Shown: positions 32,691 through 46,487 of the stretch, piece after piece
Layout: each line of letters begins with the position of its first letter
How positions within the stretch are numbered: position 1 is the first letter of the stretch
NCBI GenBank assembly: GCA_963966185.1
Contig: CAWZYM010000174.1
Coordinates: 490,001-554,000, forward strand
Origin: Rhabditoides inermis
Taxonomy: Eukaryota; Nematoda; Chromadorea; Rhabditida; Rhabditidae
Direction of reading: 5' to 3'
Length of the DNA: 64,000 bases
Notes under the pieces: model-generated
Databases searched by the model: none
Told to the model about the DNA's origin: nothing
Seen by the model: the letters and a program-made list of their open reading frames with translations, nothing else
Translations under genes and position numbers: made by a program

Positions 32691-35600
32691 GCTCCGGCAC
32701 GCTTCGCGGTCAGAGCCTATCAGTAGATCAGTAATAAAAATATTATTATGATGATCACTGATACTGATATGCATTCTCTCCTACTCTCTGATCTTTTACT
32801 CTTTCGTATGCACACAGAGGCGCTCCGGCACGCTTCGCGTGCCTCCGCGGTCAAAGCCGATCAGTAAATCAGTAATCATAATAATATACTGATCACTGAT
32901 ACTGATATGCCTTCTCTCCTACTCTCTGATCTTTTACTCTCTCGTACGCACATAGAAAGCGCTCCGTCACGCTTCGCGCGCCTCCGCGGTCAAAGCCGAT
33001 CAGTAAATCAGTAATTATAGTAATATACTGATCACGGATACTGATATGCCTTCTCTCCTACTCTCTGATCTTTTATACTCTCTCGTATGCACATGGAGGG
33101 CGCTCCGGCACGCTTCGCGGGCCTCCGCGGTCAAAGCCGATCAGTAAATCAGTAATCATAATAATATACTGATCACTGATACTGATATGCCTTCTCTCCT
33201 ACTCTCTGATCTTTTACTCTCTCGTACGTACATAGAAAGCGCTCCGGCACGCTTCGCGCGCCTCCGCGGTCAAAGCCGATCAGTAAATTAGTAATTATAG
33301 TAATATACTGATCACGGATACTGATATGCCTTATCTCCTACTCTCTGATCTTTTACTCTCTCGTATGCACATGGAGGGCGCTCCGGCACGCTTCGCGGGC
33401 CTCCGCGGTCAAAGCCGATCAGTAAATCAGTAATCATAATAATATACTGATCACTGATATTGATATGCCTTCTCTCCTACTCTCTGATCTTTTACTCTCT
33501 CGTGCGCACATAGAAAGCGCTCCGGCACGCTTCGCGCGCCTCCGCGGTCAAAGCCGATCAGTAGATCAGTAATCATAATAATATACTGATCACTGATACT
33601 GATATGCCTTCCCTTCTACTCTCTGATCTTTTACTCTCTCGTATGCACATGGAGGGCGCTCCGGCACGCTTCGCGGGCCTCCGCGGTCAAAGCCGATCAG
33701 TAAATCAGTAATCATAATAATATACTGATCACTGATACTGATATGCCTTTCCTCCTACTCTCTGATCTTTGACTCTCTCGTATGCACATGGAGGGCGCTC
33801 CGGCACGCTTCGCGGGCCTCCGCGGTCAAAGCCGATCAGTAGATCAGTAATAATAAGAATATATATTGATCACTGCTACTGATATGCATTTTCTCCGACT
33901 CTCTGATCGTTCACTTTCTCGTATGCACATAGAAAGCGCTCCGGCACGCTCCGCGCGCCTCCGCGGTCAAAGCCGATCAGTAGATCAGTAATTATAATAA
34001 TACATTGATCACTGCTACTGATATGCATTTTCTCCGACTCTCTGATCTTTCACTTTCTCGTATGCACATAGAAAGCGCTCCGGGCACGCTCCGCGCGCCT
34101 CCGCGGTCAAAGTCGATCAGCAGATCAGTAATATTAAGAATATATTGATCACTGCTACTGATATGCATTTTCTCCGACTCTCTGATCTTTCACTCTCTCG
34201 TATGTACATAGAAAGCGCTCCGGCACGCTTCGCGCGCCTCCGCGGTCAAAGCCGATCAGTATATCAGCAATTTTAATAATATATTGATCACTGCTACTGA
34301 TATGCATTCTCTCCGACTCTCTGATCTTTCACTCTCTCGTATGCACATAGAAAGCGCTCCGGCACGCTCCGCGCGCCTCCGCGGTCAAAATATATCAGTA
34401 GATCAGTAATAGTAAGAATGCATTGATCACTGCTACTGATATGAATTTTCTCCGACCTTCTGATCTTTCACTCTCTCGTATGCACATAGAAAGCGCTCCG
34501 GCACGCTCCGCGCGCCTCCGCGGTCAAAATATATCAGTAGATCCGTAATAGTAAGAATGCATTGATCACTGCTACTGATATGAATTATCTCCGACTCTCT
34601 GATATTACACTCTCTCCTATGCCTTTAGAGGACGCTCCGGCACGCTACGCGCGCCTCCGCGGTCAAAGCCGATCAGTACATCAGTAATTATAATAATATA
34701 TTGAACACTGATACTGATATGCATTTTCTCTGACTCTCTGATCTTTTACTCTTTCGTTTGTACATAGAAGGCGCTCCGGCACGCTTCGAGCGCCTTCGCG
34801 GTCAAAGCCGATCAGTAGATCAGTAATTATAATAAAACATTGATCACTGATACTGATATGCATTTTCTCTGACTCTCTGATCTTTTACTCTTTCGTTTGT
34901 ACATAGAAGGCGCTCTGGCACGCTTCGCGCGCCTCCGCGGTCAAAGCCGATCAGTAGATCAGTAATTATAATAATATATTGATCACTGATACTGATATGC
35001 ATTCTCTCCTACTCTCTGATCTTTCACTCTCTCGTATGCACATAAAGGGCGCTCCGGCACGCTTCGCGCGCCTCCGCGGTCAAAGTTTATCAGTATATCA
35101 GTAATATTAAGAATATATTGATCACTGCTACTGATATGAATTTTCTCCGACTCTCTGATCGTTCATTCCTCGTATACACATAGAAAGCGCTCCGGCACGG
35201 TTCGCGCGCCTCCGCGGTCAAAGCCGATCAGTAGATCAGTAATTATAATAATATATTGAACACTGATACTGATATGCATTCTCTCCTACTCTCTGATATT
35301 TTACTCTTTCGTATGCACATAGAGGGCGCTCCGACATGCTTCGCGCGCCTCCGCGGTCAAAGTCGATCAGTAGATCAGTACTTATGATAATACATTGATC
35401 ACTGATACTGATATGCATTTTCTCCGACTCTCTGATCTTTTACTCTTTCGTATGCACATAGAAGGCGTTCTGGCACACTCCGCGGTAAAAGCATATCAGT
35501 AGCTGGTTGGCAAATATAATGATCACTGATACTGATATGCATTTTCTCCTACTCTCTGATATTTTACTCTCTCGTATGCACATAGAGGGCGCTCTGGCAC

Positions 35601-36315
35601 GCTTCGCGCGCCTCCGCGGTCAAAGCCGATCAGTAGATCAGTAATTATAATAATACATTGATCACTGATACTGATATGCATTTTCTCCGACTCTCTGATT
35701 TTTTACTCTTTCATATGCACATAGAATGCGATCCGGCACGCTCCGCGCGCCTCCGCGGTCAAAATATATCAGTAGATCAGTAATAGTAAGAATACATTGA
35801 TCACTGCTACTGATATGAATTTTCTCCGACTCTCTGATCTTTCACTCTCTCGTATGCACATAGAAAGCGCTCCGGCACGCTCCGCGCGCCTCCGAGGTCA
35901 AAATATATCAGTAGATCAGTAATAGTAAGAATGCATTGATCACTGCTACTGATATGAATTTTCTCCGACTCTCTGATCGTTCACTTTCTCGTATGCACAT
36001 AGAAAGCGCTCCGGCACGCTCCGCGCGCCTCCGCGGTCAAAATGTATCAGTAGATCAGTAACAGTAAGAATGCATTGATCACTGCTACTGATATGAATTA
36101 TCTCCGACTCTCTGATATTACACTCTCTCCTATGCCTTTAGAGGACGCTCCGGCACGCTACGCGCGCCTCCGCGGTCAAGGCCGATCAGTACATCAGTAA
36201 TTATAATAATATATTGAACACTGATACTGATATGCATTCTCTCCTACTCTCTGATCTTTCACTCTCTCGTATGCTCATAGAGGGCGCTCCGGCACACTCC
36301 GCGGTAAAAGCCTAT
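32691..36315. repeat. 139-bp satellite array, about 26 units
   Basis: Long array. The first third alternates two variants (GGAGGGCG...CGCGGGCCTCC and GAAAGCG...CGCGCGCCTCC) with period about 278 bp, a two-unit higher-order repeat (about 32800-33830). A segment from 35465 on is repeated at 38701. Confidence 0.92.
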
Positions 36316-36410
36316 CAGTAGCTGGTTGACAATTTTTATTTATTAGAGATACAAAAATACTTTACAGTTATCACTGGTCTTATATTATAAAATTTAAGCG
36401 AGCGAGAGAG

Positions 36411-36456
<46 letters not shown>

Positions 36457-36639
36457 ATGAGCAGCTGGTTGACAATTATTATTATTTTTAGATCCCAGTA
36501 GACTTCATAGTTACCAATAATCTAAAATCATAATATATAAGAGAGAGATAGAGGAAGAGAGGGAGAGAGAGAGAGAGAGACGTGAGAAGAGAGGGATAAG
36601 TAAAGGAGAGAGATGAGAAAAGGAGGTTACATAGTATTT
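36316..36639. repeat. C8 double lead-in with GA tracts
   Basis: Two lead-ins, each followed by a GA tract (36393-36451 and 36541-36580), joined by GATGAGCAGCTGGTTGACAA. This two-step form is also seen at C1, C9, C10, C11, C12 and C15. Confidence 0.88.
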
Positions 36640-37745
36640 CGCCTCGCCTCACTTCTATGATTGAATATAGAATGACGTGAGTGCATATAGTATTGTTTTA
36701 TTGTATGTGCTCAGAAAATAGTTTGTTGGAGTGTGGTGAGCTGTTTCGTAGTGCATGGTGATACTCTCGCTCATTTGCACAATTGACTGTCTCTTTCTCT
36801 GACATCAGACAGACTGGCAGCTGGCGCACTCTCACCTCGCCACACTCTCTCGTCGCGGGGCAATAAAACGACGTCGATTAGAGGAATTTAATTGATTGCA
36901 GGCGTCAGAGGTCACAAAAATATGCCAATTTCGGTAGAAGTGTAGTGGCCACCTATTTGCATGTTGTAGTAAAGGGAGACCTTACACGATTGCCTAGTTT
37001 TCTTGAACAGCCCGCGACAACTGTTTGGTGTCGCCTCGCCTCGACTAAATCACTTCGTGAAAGGAAACCAGGAAGATTTATAAAAAAGATTACGGGCAGA
37101 TTTGTAGGTGAGGGAGTTTAGAGGAGTGACGTGAAAACCGTTTTTCGATAGCTGAAGTCTGCGATTCGCAGTACTCGTTCTTGTAAGGTCTACTCGCCGC
37201 ACCCGATTTGCCAGTGACCCGTCTCTTCATCTGACACACTATTTCGCCGCTTTTGTGTCTGACTCTCTCTGATTACGCGCTATTTCGTCGGACTTTCTGA
37301 AGCTTATAGCTCCGCGGATATGAGAGATAACGAGCTGAAAATTGGAATCCTGCATCTCGGGACCGAGACCATCGGATCGATGTCACGTTTGGCTAGATAG
37401 GAGTAGTGGGTGGCGCGGTAGAGCGATGTATGGACAGACACCATAGGGCATTTTACACATGCACATAGACTAGCGCGCTTCGCGCGCTAGAAATATAGGT
37501 ATCAAATAGAGGAGAAAATTATCTATCGATTGATATATAGATTGACTTGATATGTGCTCTGGAAATGCTATTAGGAGCTGTGCTAGAAGTGCTGTTGTCA
37601 GTCTTCCAGTAGATGACTCATCTTTATTTATCTTCTTATTTTTTTTAATTTTATTTAAAAAAAATAAGAAGATAAAAATCAAGAAGATTTCAAATAATTA
37701 GAAAGTGTCACAGTCTATCTGGTTGACTGTATTTACTATGCTCAT
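36640..37745. repeat. Macrosatellite core, copy C8
   Basis: Boundary hairpin at 37470-37490. The pyrimidine/TTTTCAG part of the tail is replaced by a 20-bp-arm inverted repeat (37627-37646 and 37657-37676, arms starting TTTATCTTCTTATT). Its copy in C9 is a few A/T shorter. GGAC repeats are absent (TGTATGGACAGACACC). Confidence 0.88.
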
Positions 37746-39552
37746 AGAAGGCGGTCCGGCACGCTTCGCTGTCAGAGCCTATCAGTAGATCAGTAATAAA
37801 AAAAATCACAATATAATAATCACTGATACTGAAATGCTTTTTTCCGACTCTCTGATCTCTTTCTCGGATGCACATAGGAGGCGCTCCGGCACGCTTCGCG
37901 CGCCTCCGCGGTCAAAGTCTATCAGTAGATCAGTAATAGTAAGAATATATTTATATATTGATCACTGTTACTGATATGCTTTTTCTCCGATTCTCTGAGC
38001 TTTCATTCTCTCGTATGCACTTAGAAGGCGCTCCGGCACGCTTCGCGCGCCTCCGCGGTCAAAGTCGATCAGTAGATCAGTAAATACAATAATATATTGA
38101 TCACTGGTACTGATATGCATTCTCTCCTACTCTCTGATCTTTCACTCTCTCGTATGCACATAGAAAGCGCTCCGGCACGCTTCGCGCGCCTCCGCGGTTA
38201 AAGTCGATCAGTATATCAGTAATTATAATAATACATTGATCACTGATACTGATATGCATTTTCTCCGACTCTCTGATCTTTTACTCTTTCGTTTGCACAT
38301 TGAGGGCGCTCCGGCACGCTTCGCGCGCCACCGCGGTCAAAGTCGATCAGTAGATCAGTATTTATGATAATACATTGATCACTGAAACTGATATGCAATT
38401 TATTCTACTCTCTGATCTTTTACTCTTTCGTATGCACATAGAAGGCGCTCCGGCACGCTTCGCGCGCCTCCGCGGTCAAAGTCGATCAGTAGATCAGTAA
38501 ATAAAATAATACATTGATCACTGATACTGATATGCATTTTCTCCGACTCTCTGATCTTTTATTCTTTCGTTTGCACATAGAGGGCGCTCCGGCACGCTTC
38601 GCGCGCCTCCGCGGTCATTATGATAATACATTGATCACTGAAACTGATATGCAATCTATTCTACTCTCTGATCTTTTACTCTTTCGTATGCACATAGAAG
38701 GCGTTCTGGCACACTCCGCGGTAAAAGCATATCAGTAGCTGGTTGGCAAATATAATGATCACTGATACTGATATGCATTTTCTCCTACTCTCTGATATTT
38801 TACTCTCTCGTATGCACATAGAGGGCGCTCTGGCACGCTTCGCGCGCCTCCGCGGTCAAAGCCGATCAGTAGATCAGTAATTATAATAATACATTGATCA
38901 CTGATACTGATATGCATTTTCTCCGACTCTCTGATTTTTTACTCTTTCATATGCACATAGAATGCGATCCGGCACGCTCCGCGCGCCTCCGCGGTCAAAA
39001 TATATCAGTAGATCAGTAATAGTAAGAATACATTGATCACTGCTACTGATATGAATTTTCTCCGACTCTCTGATCTTTCACTCTCTCGTATGCACATAGA
39101 AAGCGCTCCGGCACGCTCCGCGCGCCTCCGAGGTCAAAATATATCAGTAGATCAGTAATAGTAAGAATGCATTGATCACTGCTACTGATATGAATTTTCT
39201 CCGACTCTCTGATCGTTCACTTTCTCGTATGCACATAGAAAGCGCTCCGGCACGCTCCGCGCGCCTCCGCGGTCAAAATGTATCAGTAGATCAGTAACAG
39301 TAAGAATGCATTGATCACTGCTACTGATATGAATTATCTCCGACTCTCTGATATTACACTCTCTCCTATGCCTTTAGAGGACGCTCCGGCACGCTACGCG
39401 CGCCTCCGCGGTCAAGGCCGATCAGTACATCAGTAATTATAATAATATATTGAACACTGATACTGATATGCATTCTCTCCTACTCTCTGATCTTTCACTC
39501 TCTCGTATGCTCATAGAGGGCGCTCCGGCACACTCCGCGGTAAAAGCCTATC
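37746..39552. repeat. 139-bp satellite array
   Basis: About 13 units. The joint at 38618 (GCGGTCA/TTATGATAATAC) and the segment from 38701 mark the second copy of a roughly 3.2-kb duplication. Confidence 0.9.
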
Positions 39553-39646
39553 AGTAGCTGGTTGACAATTTTTATTTATTAGAGATACAAAAATACTTTA
39601 CAGTTATCACTGGTCTTATATTATAAAATTTAAGCGAGCGAGAGAG

Positions 39647-39700
<54 letters not shown>

Positions 39701-39883
39701 ATGAGCAGCTGGTTGACAATTATTATTATTTTTAGATCCCAGTAGACTTCATAGTTACCAATAATCTAAAATCATAATATATAAGAGAGAGATAGAGGAA
39801 GAGAGGGAGAGAGAGAGAGAGAGACGTGAGAAGAGAGGGATAAGTAAAGGAGAGAGATGAGAAAAGGAGGTTACATAGTATTT
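39553..39883. repeat. C9 double lead-in with GA tracts
   Basis: Same as the C8 lead-in except for a slightly longer first GA tract. Confidence 0.88.
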
Positions 39884-40988
39884 CGCCTCGCCTCACTTCT
39901 ATGATTGAATATAGAATGACGTGAGTGCATATAGTATTGTTTTATTGTATGTGCTCAGAAAATAGTTTGTTGGAGTGTGGTGAGCTGTTTCGTAGTGCAT
40001 GGTGATACTCTCGCTCATTTGCACAATTGACTGTCTCTTTCTCTGACATCAGACAGACTGGCAGCTGGCGCACTCTCACCTCGCCACACTCTCTCGTCGC
40101 GGGGCAATAAAACGACGTCGATTAGAGGAATTTAATTGATTGCAGGCGTCAGAGGTCACAAAAATATGCCAATTTCGGTAGAAGTGTAGTGGCCACCTAT
40201 TTGCATGTTGTAGTAAAGGGAGACCTTACACGATTGCCTAGTTTTCTTGAACAGCCCGCGACAACTGTTTGGTGTCGCCTCGCCTCGACTAAATCACTTC
40301 GTGAAAGGAAACCAGGAAGATTTATAAAAAGATTACGGGCAGATTTGTAGGTGAGGGAGTTTAGAGGAGTGACGTGAAAACCGTTTTTCGATAGCTGAAG
40401 TCTGCGATTCGCAGTACTCGTTCTTGTAAGGTCTACTCGCCGCACCCGATTTGCCAGTGACCCGTCTCTTCATCTGACACACTATTTCGCCGCTTTTGTG
40501 TCTGACTCTCTCTGATTACGCGCTATTTCGTCGGACTTTCTGAAGCTTATAGCTCCGCGGATATGAGAGATAACGAGCTGAAAATTGGAATCCTGCATCT
40601 CGGGACCGAGACCATCGGATCGATGTCACGTTTGGCTAGATAGGAGTAGTGGGTGGCGCGGTAGAGCGATGTATGGACAGACACCATAGGGCATTTTACA
40701 CATGCACATAGACTAGCGCGCTTCGCGCGCTAGAAATATAGGTATCAAATAGAGGAGAAAATTATCTATCGATTGATATATAGATTGACTTGATATGTGC
40801 TCTGGAAATGCTATTAGGAGCTGTGCTAGAAGTGCTGTTGTCAGTCTTCCAGTAGATGACTCATCTTTATTTATCTTCTTATTTTTTTTAATTTTATTTA
40901 AAAAAATAAGAAGATAAAAATCAAGAAGATTTCAAATAATTAGAAAGTGTCACAGTCTATCTGGTTGACTGTATTTACTATGCTCATA
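39884..40988. repeat. Macrosatellite core, copy C9
   Basis: Near-identical partner of C8, including the palindrome in the tail. Differences I saw are homopolymer or microsatellite lengths (for example AAAAAA to AAAAA at about 40325). Boundary hairpin 40713-40733. Confidence 0.88.
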
Positions 40989-42690
40989 GAAGGCGGTCCG
41001 GCACGCTTCGCTGTCAGAGCCTATCAGTAGATCAGTAATAAAAAAAATCACAATATAATAATCACTGATACTGAAATGCTTTTTTCCGACTCTCTGATCT
41101 CTTTCTCGGATGCACATAGGAGGCGCTCCGGCACGCTTCGCGCGCCTCCGCGGTCAAAGTCTATCAGTAGATCAGTAATAGTAAGAATATATTTATATAT
41201 TGATCACTGTTACTGATATGCATTTTCTCCGATTCTCTGAGCTTTCATTCTCTCGTATGCACTTAGAAGGCGCTCCGGCACGCTTCGCGCGCCTCCGCGG
41301 TCAAAGTCGATCAGTAGATCAGTAAATACAATAATATATTGATCACTGGTACTGATATGCATTCTCTCCTACTCTCTGATCTTTCACTCTCTCGTATGCA
41401 CATAGAAAGCGCTCCGGCACGCTTCGCGCGCCTCCGCGGTTAAAGTCGATCAGTATATCAGTAATTATAATAATACATTGATCACTGATACTGATATGCA
41501 TTTTCTCCGACTCTCTGATCTTTTACTCTTTCGTTTGCACATTGAGGGCGCTCCGGCACGCTTCGCGCGCCACCGCGGTCAAAGTCGATCAGTAGATCAG
41601 TATTTATGATAATACATTGATCACTGAAACTGATATGCAATTTATTCTACTCTCTGATCTTTTACTCTTTCGTATGCACATAGAAGGCGCTCCGGCACGC
41701 TTCGCGCGCCTCCGCGGTCAAAGTCGATCAGTAGATCAGTAAATAAAATAATACATTGATCACTGATACTGATATGCATTTTCTCCGACTCTCTGATCTT
41801 TTATTCTTTCGTTTGCACATAGAGGGCGCTCCGGCACGCTTCGCGCGCCTCCGCGGTCAGAGTCGATCAGTAGATCAGTAATTATAATAATACATTATTC
41901 ACTGATACTGATATGCATTTTCTCCGACTCTCTGATCTTTTACTCTTTCGTTTGCACATTGAGGGCGCTCCGGCACGCTTCGCGCGCATCCGCGGTCAAA
42001 GTCGATCAGTAGATCAGTATTTATGATAATACATTGATCACTGAAACTGATATGCAATCTATTCTACTCTCTGATCTTTTACTCTTTCGTATGCACATAG
42101 AAGGCGCTCCGGCACGCTTCGCGCGCCTCCGCGGTCAAAGTCGATCAGTAGATCAGTAAATAAAATAATACATTATTCACTGATACTGATATGCATTTTC
42201 TCCGACTCTCTGATCTTTTACTCTTTCGTTTGCACATTGAGGGCGCTCCGGCACGCTTCGCGCGCATCCGCGGTCAAAGTCGATCAGTAGATCAGTATTT
42301 ATGATAATACATTGATCACTGAAACTGATATGCAATCTATTCTACTCTCTGATCTTTTACTCTTTCGTATGCACATAGAAGGCGCTCCGGCACGCTTCGC
42401 GCGCCTCCGCGGTCAAAGTCGATCAGTAGATCAGTAATTATAATAATACATTATTCACTGATACTGATATGCATTTTCTCCGACTCTCTGATTTTTGACT
42501 ATCTCGTTTGGCATATAGAAAGCGCTCCGGCACGCTCCGCGACCCTCCGCGGTCAAAGTCGATCAGCAGATCAGTAATAATAAGAATATATTGATCACTG
42601 CTACTGTTATGTATTTTCTCCGACTCTTTGATTTTTCACTCTCTCGTATGCACATGGAGGGCGCTCCGGCACGCTTCGCGGTAAAAGCCT
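40989..42690. repeat. 139-bp satellite array
   Basis: About 12 units. From 41860 a two-unit block (TTGCACATTGAGG...CGCGCATCCGCGG, then ACTGAAACTGATATGCAATC) is repeated. Confidence 0.9.
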
Positions 42691-42770
42691 ATCAGTAGCT
42701 GGTTGACAATTACTATTTATTATAGATACAAGTATAATTTATAGTTATCACTGGTCTAATATTATAAAAT

Positions 42771-42811
<41 letters not shown>

Positions 42812-42945
42812 GCAGCCGGTTGACAATTATTATTGATTTTAGATCCAAGTAGACTTCATATTTATCACTAATCTAAAATCATAATATATAAGAGAGAGAT
42901 AGAGGAAGAGAGGGAGAGAAAGAGAGAAAGAGAAAAAGAGAGAGA

Positions 42946-42979
<34 letters not shown>

Positions 42980-43036
42980 CGAAAAAAGACGGATGAGAAA
43001 AGGAGAGGGATGAGAAAAGAAGATTACATAGTATTT
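42691..43036. repeat. C10 double lead-in with GA tracts
   Basis: Two lead-ins and GA tracts (42773-42807 and 42892-42980). Confidence 0.88.
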
Positions 43037-44178
43037 CGCCTCGCCTCACTTCCTGATTGAATATAGAATGTCGTTAGTGCATACAGTTATATTTGTATTG
43101 TATTTGCTTAGAATATAGAATTTGCACAGTTGGTGGAGTGTGGTGAGCTGTTTCGTAGTGCATGGTGCTGTTCTCGCTCATTTGCACAATTTACTGTTTC
43201 TTTCTCTAAGAGCAGACAGACTGGCAGCTGGCGCACTCTCACCTCGCCACACTCTCTCGTCGCGGGGCAATAAAACGACATCGATTAGAGGAATTTAATT
43301 GATAGCGGGCGTCAGAGGTCACAAAAAGATGCAAATTTTGGTAGAAATGTAGTGGCCACCTGTATGCATGTTGTAGTAAAGGGAGATGTTACACGGTTGC
43401 CTAGTTTTCTTGAACAGCCCGCGACAATTGTTTGGTGTCGCCTCGCCTCGATTAAATCACTTCGTGAAAGGAAACCAGAAAGAGTTATAAAAAGATTACG
43501 GGCAGATTTGTAGGTAAGGGAGTTTAGAGGAGTGACGTCAAAACCGTTTCTCGAAAGCTGGAGTCTGCGATTCGCAGTACTCGTTCTTGTAAGGCCTACT
43601 CGATGCAACCGTTCAACCACCTACCCGTCTCCTCGCCTCACATACTATTTCGCTGCTTTTCTGTCTGACGCTCTCTGATTACGCGCTATTTCGTCGGACT
43701 TTCTCGAGCTTATAGCTCCGCGGATATGAGAGATATGATAACATAAAGATTTTGGGAGCATCTCGAGACCGAGGGCTTTACAGCCATACCAAATTTAGCC
43801 GGATCCATGCATCGGTGGCCTTTGTGGAGCCATGTATGGACGGACACCATAGGGCATTTAGCCAGACCGGCGCAGCGGGCGCTGCGACTAGCGCGCTTCG
43901 CGCGCTAGTCTAAGTATAAAAAAGAGGAGAAAATTATCTATCGATTGATATATAGATTGACTTGATATGTGCTCTGGAAGTGCTATTAGGAGCTGTGTTA
44001 GAAGTGCTGTTGTCAGTCTTTCAGTAGATGACTGATCTTCATTTATTTCCTTATCTTTTTCTATTTTTAGTAATATCAAGTATTTAGAAAGTGTCACAGT
44101 TAGAAAGTGTCACAGTATCTGGTTGATAGTATCTGCTTGACTGATTTTCTACAGATGTTATATTTACTATGTTCATAG
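43037..44178. repeat. Macrosatellite core, copy C10 (diverged segment)
   Basis: From about 43730 to 43845 the standard sequence is replaced by a different one (GATAACATAAAGATTTTGGG, then CCATACCAAATTTAGCCGG), so the TCTCGG and CATCG hairpins and the GGTAGAGCG phrase are missing. The boundary hairpin (43888-43908) and the extra CGCAGCG hairpin remain. The tail has a 16-bp direct duplication of TTAGAAAGTGTCACAG (about 44085-44116). Confidence 0.85.
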
Positions 44179-45155
44179 AAGGCGCTCCGGCACGCTCTGC
44201 GGTCAGAGCTTATCAGTGGATCAGTAATAATAGGAATATATTGATCACTGCTACTGATATGAATTTTCTCTTACTCTCTGATCTTTCACTTTCTTGTATG
44301 CACATGAACGCGCTCCGGGACACTCCGCGGTCAAAGTCGATCAATAGATCAGTAATTATAACAATATATTAATCACTGATACTGATCTGCATTCTCTTCT
44401 ACTCTCTGATCTTTTACTCTCTCGTATGCACTTAGAAGGCGCTCCGGCACGCTCAGCGCGCCTCCGCGGTCAAAGTCGATCAGTAGATCAGTAATTATAA
44501 TAATACATCGATCACTGATACTGATATGCATTTTCTCCGACTCTGTGATTTTTTAATCTCTCGTATGCACATAGAAGGCGCTCCGGCACGCTTCGCGCGC
44601 CTCCGCGGTCAAAGTCGATCTGTAGATCAGTAAATACAATAATATATTGATCACTGGTACTGATATGCATTCTCTCCTACTCTCTGATCTTTCACTCTCT
44701 CGTATGCACATAGAAAGCGCTCCGGCACGCTTCGCGCGCCTCCGCGGTCAAAGTCGATCAGTATATCAGTAATTACAATAATACATTGATCACTGATACT
44801 AATATGCATTTTCTCCGACTCTCTGATCTTTTACTCTTTTGTTTGCACATTGAGGGCGCTCCGGCACGCTTCGCGCGCCTCCGCGGTCAAAGTCGATCAG
44901 TATATCAGTAATTACAATAATACATTGATCACTGATACTAATATGCATTTTTTCCGACTCTCTGATCTTTTACTCTTTTGTTTGCACATTGAGGGCGCTC
45001 CGGCACGCTTCGCGCGCCTCCGCGGTCAAAGTCGATCAGTAGATCAGTAAATAAAATAATACATTGATCACTGATACTGATATGCATTTTCTCCGACTCT
45101 CTGATCTTTTATTCTTTCGTTTGCACATGGAGGGCGCTCCGGCACGCTTCGCGGT
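44179..45155. repeat. 139-bp satellite array
   Basis: About seven units; two adjacent units at 44755-45030 are nearly the same. It ends with the shortened GC box that precedes a lead-in. Confidence 0.9.
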
Positions 45156-45358
45156 AAAAGCCTATCAGTAGCTGGTTGACAATTACTATTTATTATAGAT
45201 ACAAGTATAATTTATAGTTATCACTGGTCTAATATTTTAAAATATAAGAGAGAGAGAGAGAGATGAGCAGCCGGTTGACAATTATTATTGATTTTAGATC
45301 CAAGTAGACTTCATATTTATCACTAATCTAAAATCATAATATATAAGAGAGAGATAAA
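45156..45358. repeat. C11 double lead-in, minimal GA tracts
   Basis: Both lead-ins are present but the GA tracts are only about 16 and 12 bp, the shortest in the window. The usual linker after the GA tract is deleted (GAGAGATAAAGCCTCGCC). Confidence 0.88.
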
Positions 45359-46487
45359 GCCTCGCCTCACTTCTATGATTGAATATAGAAGGACGTGAGT
45401 GCATATAGTAATGTTTTATTTTATTTACTCAGAATATAGTAATCGCGCAGTTTGTTAGAGGGTGGTGAGCTGTTTCGTAGTGCGTGGTGATGTTCTCACT
45501 CCTTTGCACAATTGACTGTCTCTTTCTCTAACAGCAGACAGACTGGCAGCTGGCGCACTCTCACCTCGCCACACTCTCTCGTCGCGAGGCAATAAAACGA
45601 CGTCGATTAGAGAAATTTAATTGATAGCGGGCGTCAGAGGTCACAAAAAGATGCAAATTTTGGTAGAAGTGTAGTGGCCACCTATTTGCATGTTGTAGTA
45701 AAGGGAGACCTTACACGGTTGCCTAGTTTTCTTGAACAGCCCGCGACAACTGTTTGGTGTCGCCTCGCCTCGACTAAATCACTTCGTGAAAGGAAACCAG
45801 GAGGAGTTATAGAAAGATTACGGGCAGATTTGTAGGTGAGGGAGTGTAGAGGAGTGACGTCGAAACCGTTTATCGAAAGCTGGAGTCTGCGATTCGCAGT
45901 ACTCGTTCTTGTAAGGCCTACTCGATGCAACCGTTCAACGACCTACCCGTCTCCTCGCCTCACATACTATTTCGCCTGTTTTCTGTCTGACTCTCTCTGA
46001 TTACGCGCTATTTCGTCGGACATTCTGGAGTTTATAGCTCCGCGGATATGAGAGATAACGAGCTGAAAATTGGAATCCTGCATCTCGGGACCGAGACCAT
46101 CGGATCGATGTCACGTTTGGCTAGATAGGAGTAGTGGGTGGCGCGGTAGAGCGATGTATGGACAGACACCATAGGGCATTTAGCCAGACCGGCGCAGTGG
46201 CGCTGCGACTAGCGCGCTTCGCGCGCTAGAAATATAGGTATAAAACAGAGGAGAAAATTATCTATCGATTGATATATAGATTGACTTGATATGTGCTCTG
46301 GAAGTGCTATTAGGAGCTGTGCTAGAAGTGCTGTTGTCAGTCTTTCAGTAGATGACTGATCTTTATTTATTTCCTTTTTTTAATTTTCGGTAATATCAAA
46401 TATCTAGAAAGTGTCCAAGTCTATCAGTTTCTGGTTGATAGTTACTGTTTTTCTACAGATATTTCATTTACTATGCTCATAGAAGGC
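45359..46487. repeat. Macrosatellite core, copy C11
   Basis: Boundary hairpin 46209-46229. The extra hairpin has a reduced form (CGCAG/CTGCG). The TTTTCAG of the tail reads TTTTCGG, so it cannot be a standard splice acceptor. The core is part of a 2056-bp tandem duplication with C12. Confidence 0.88.
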
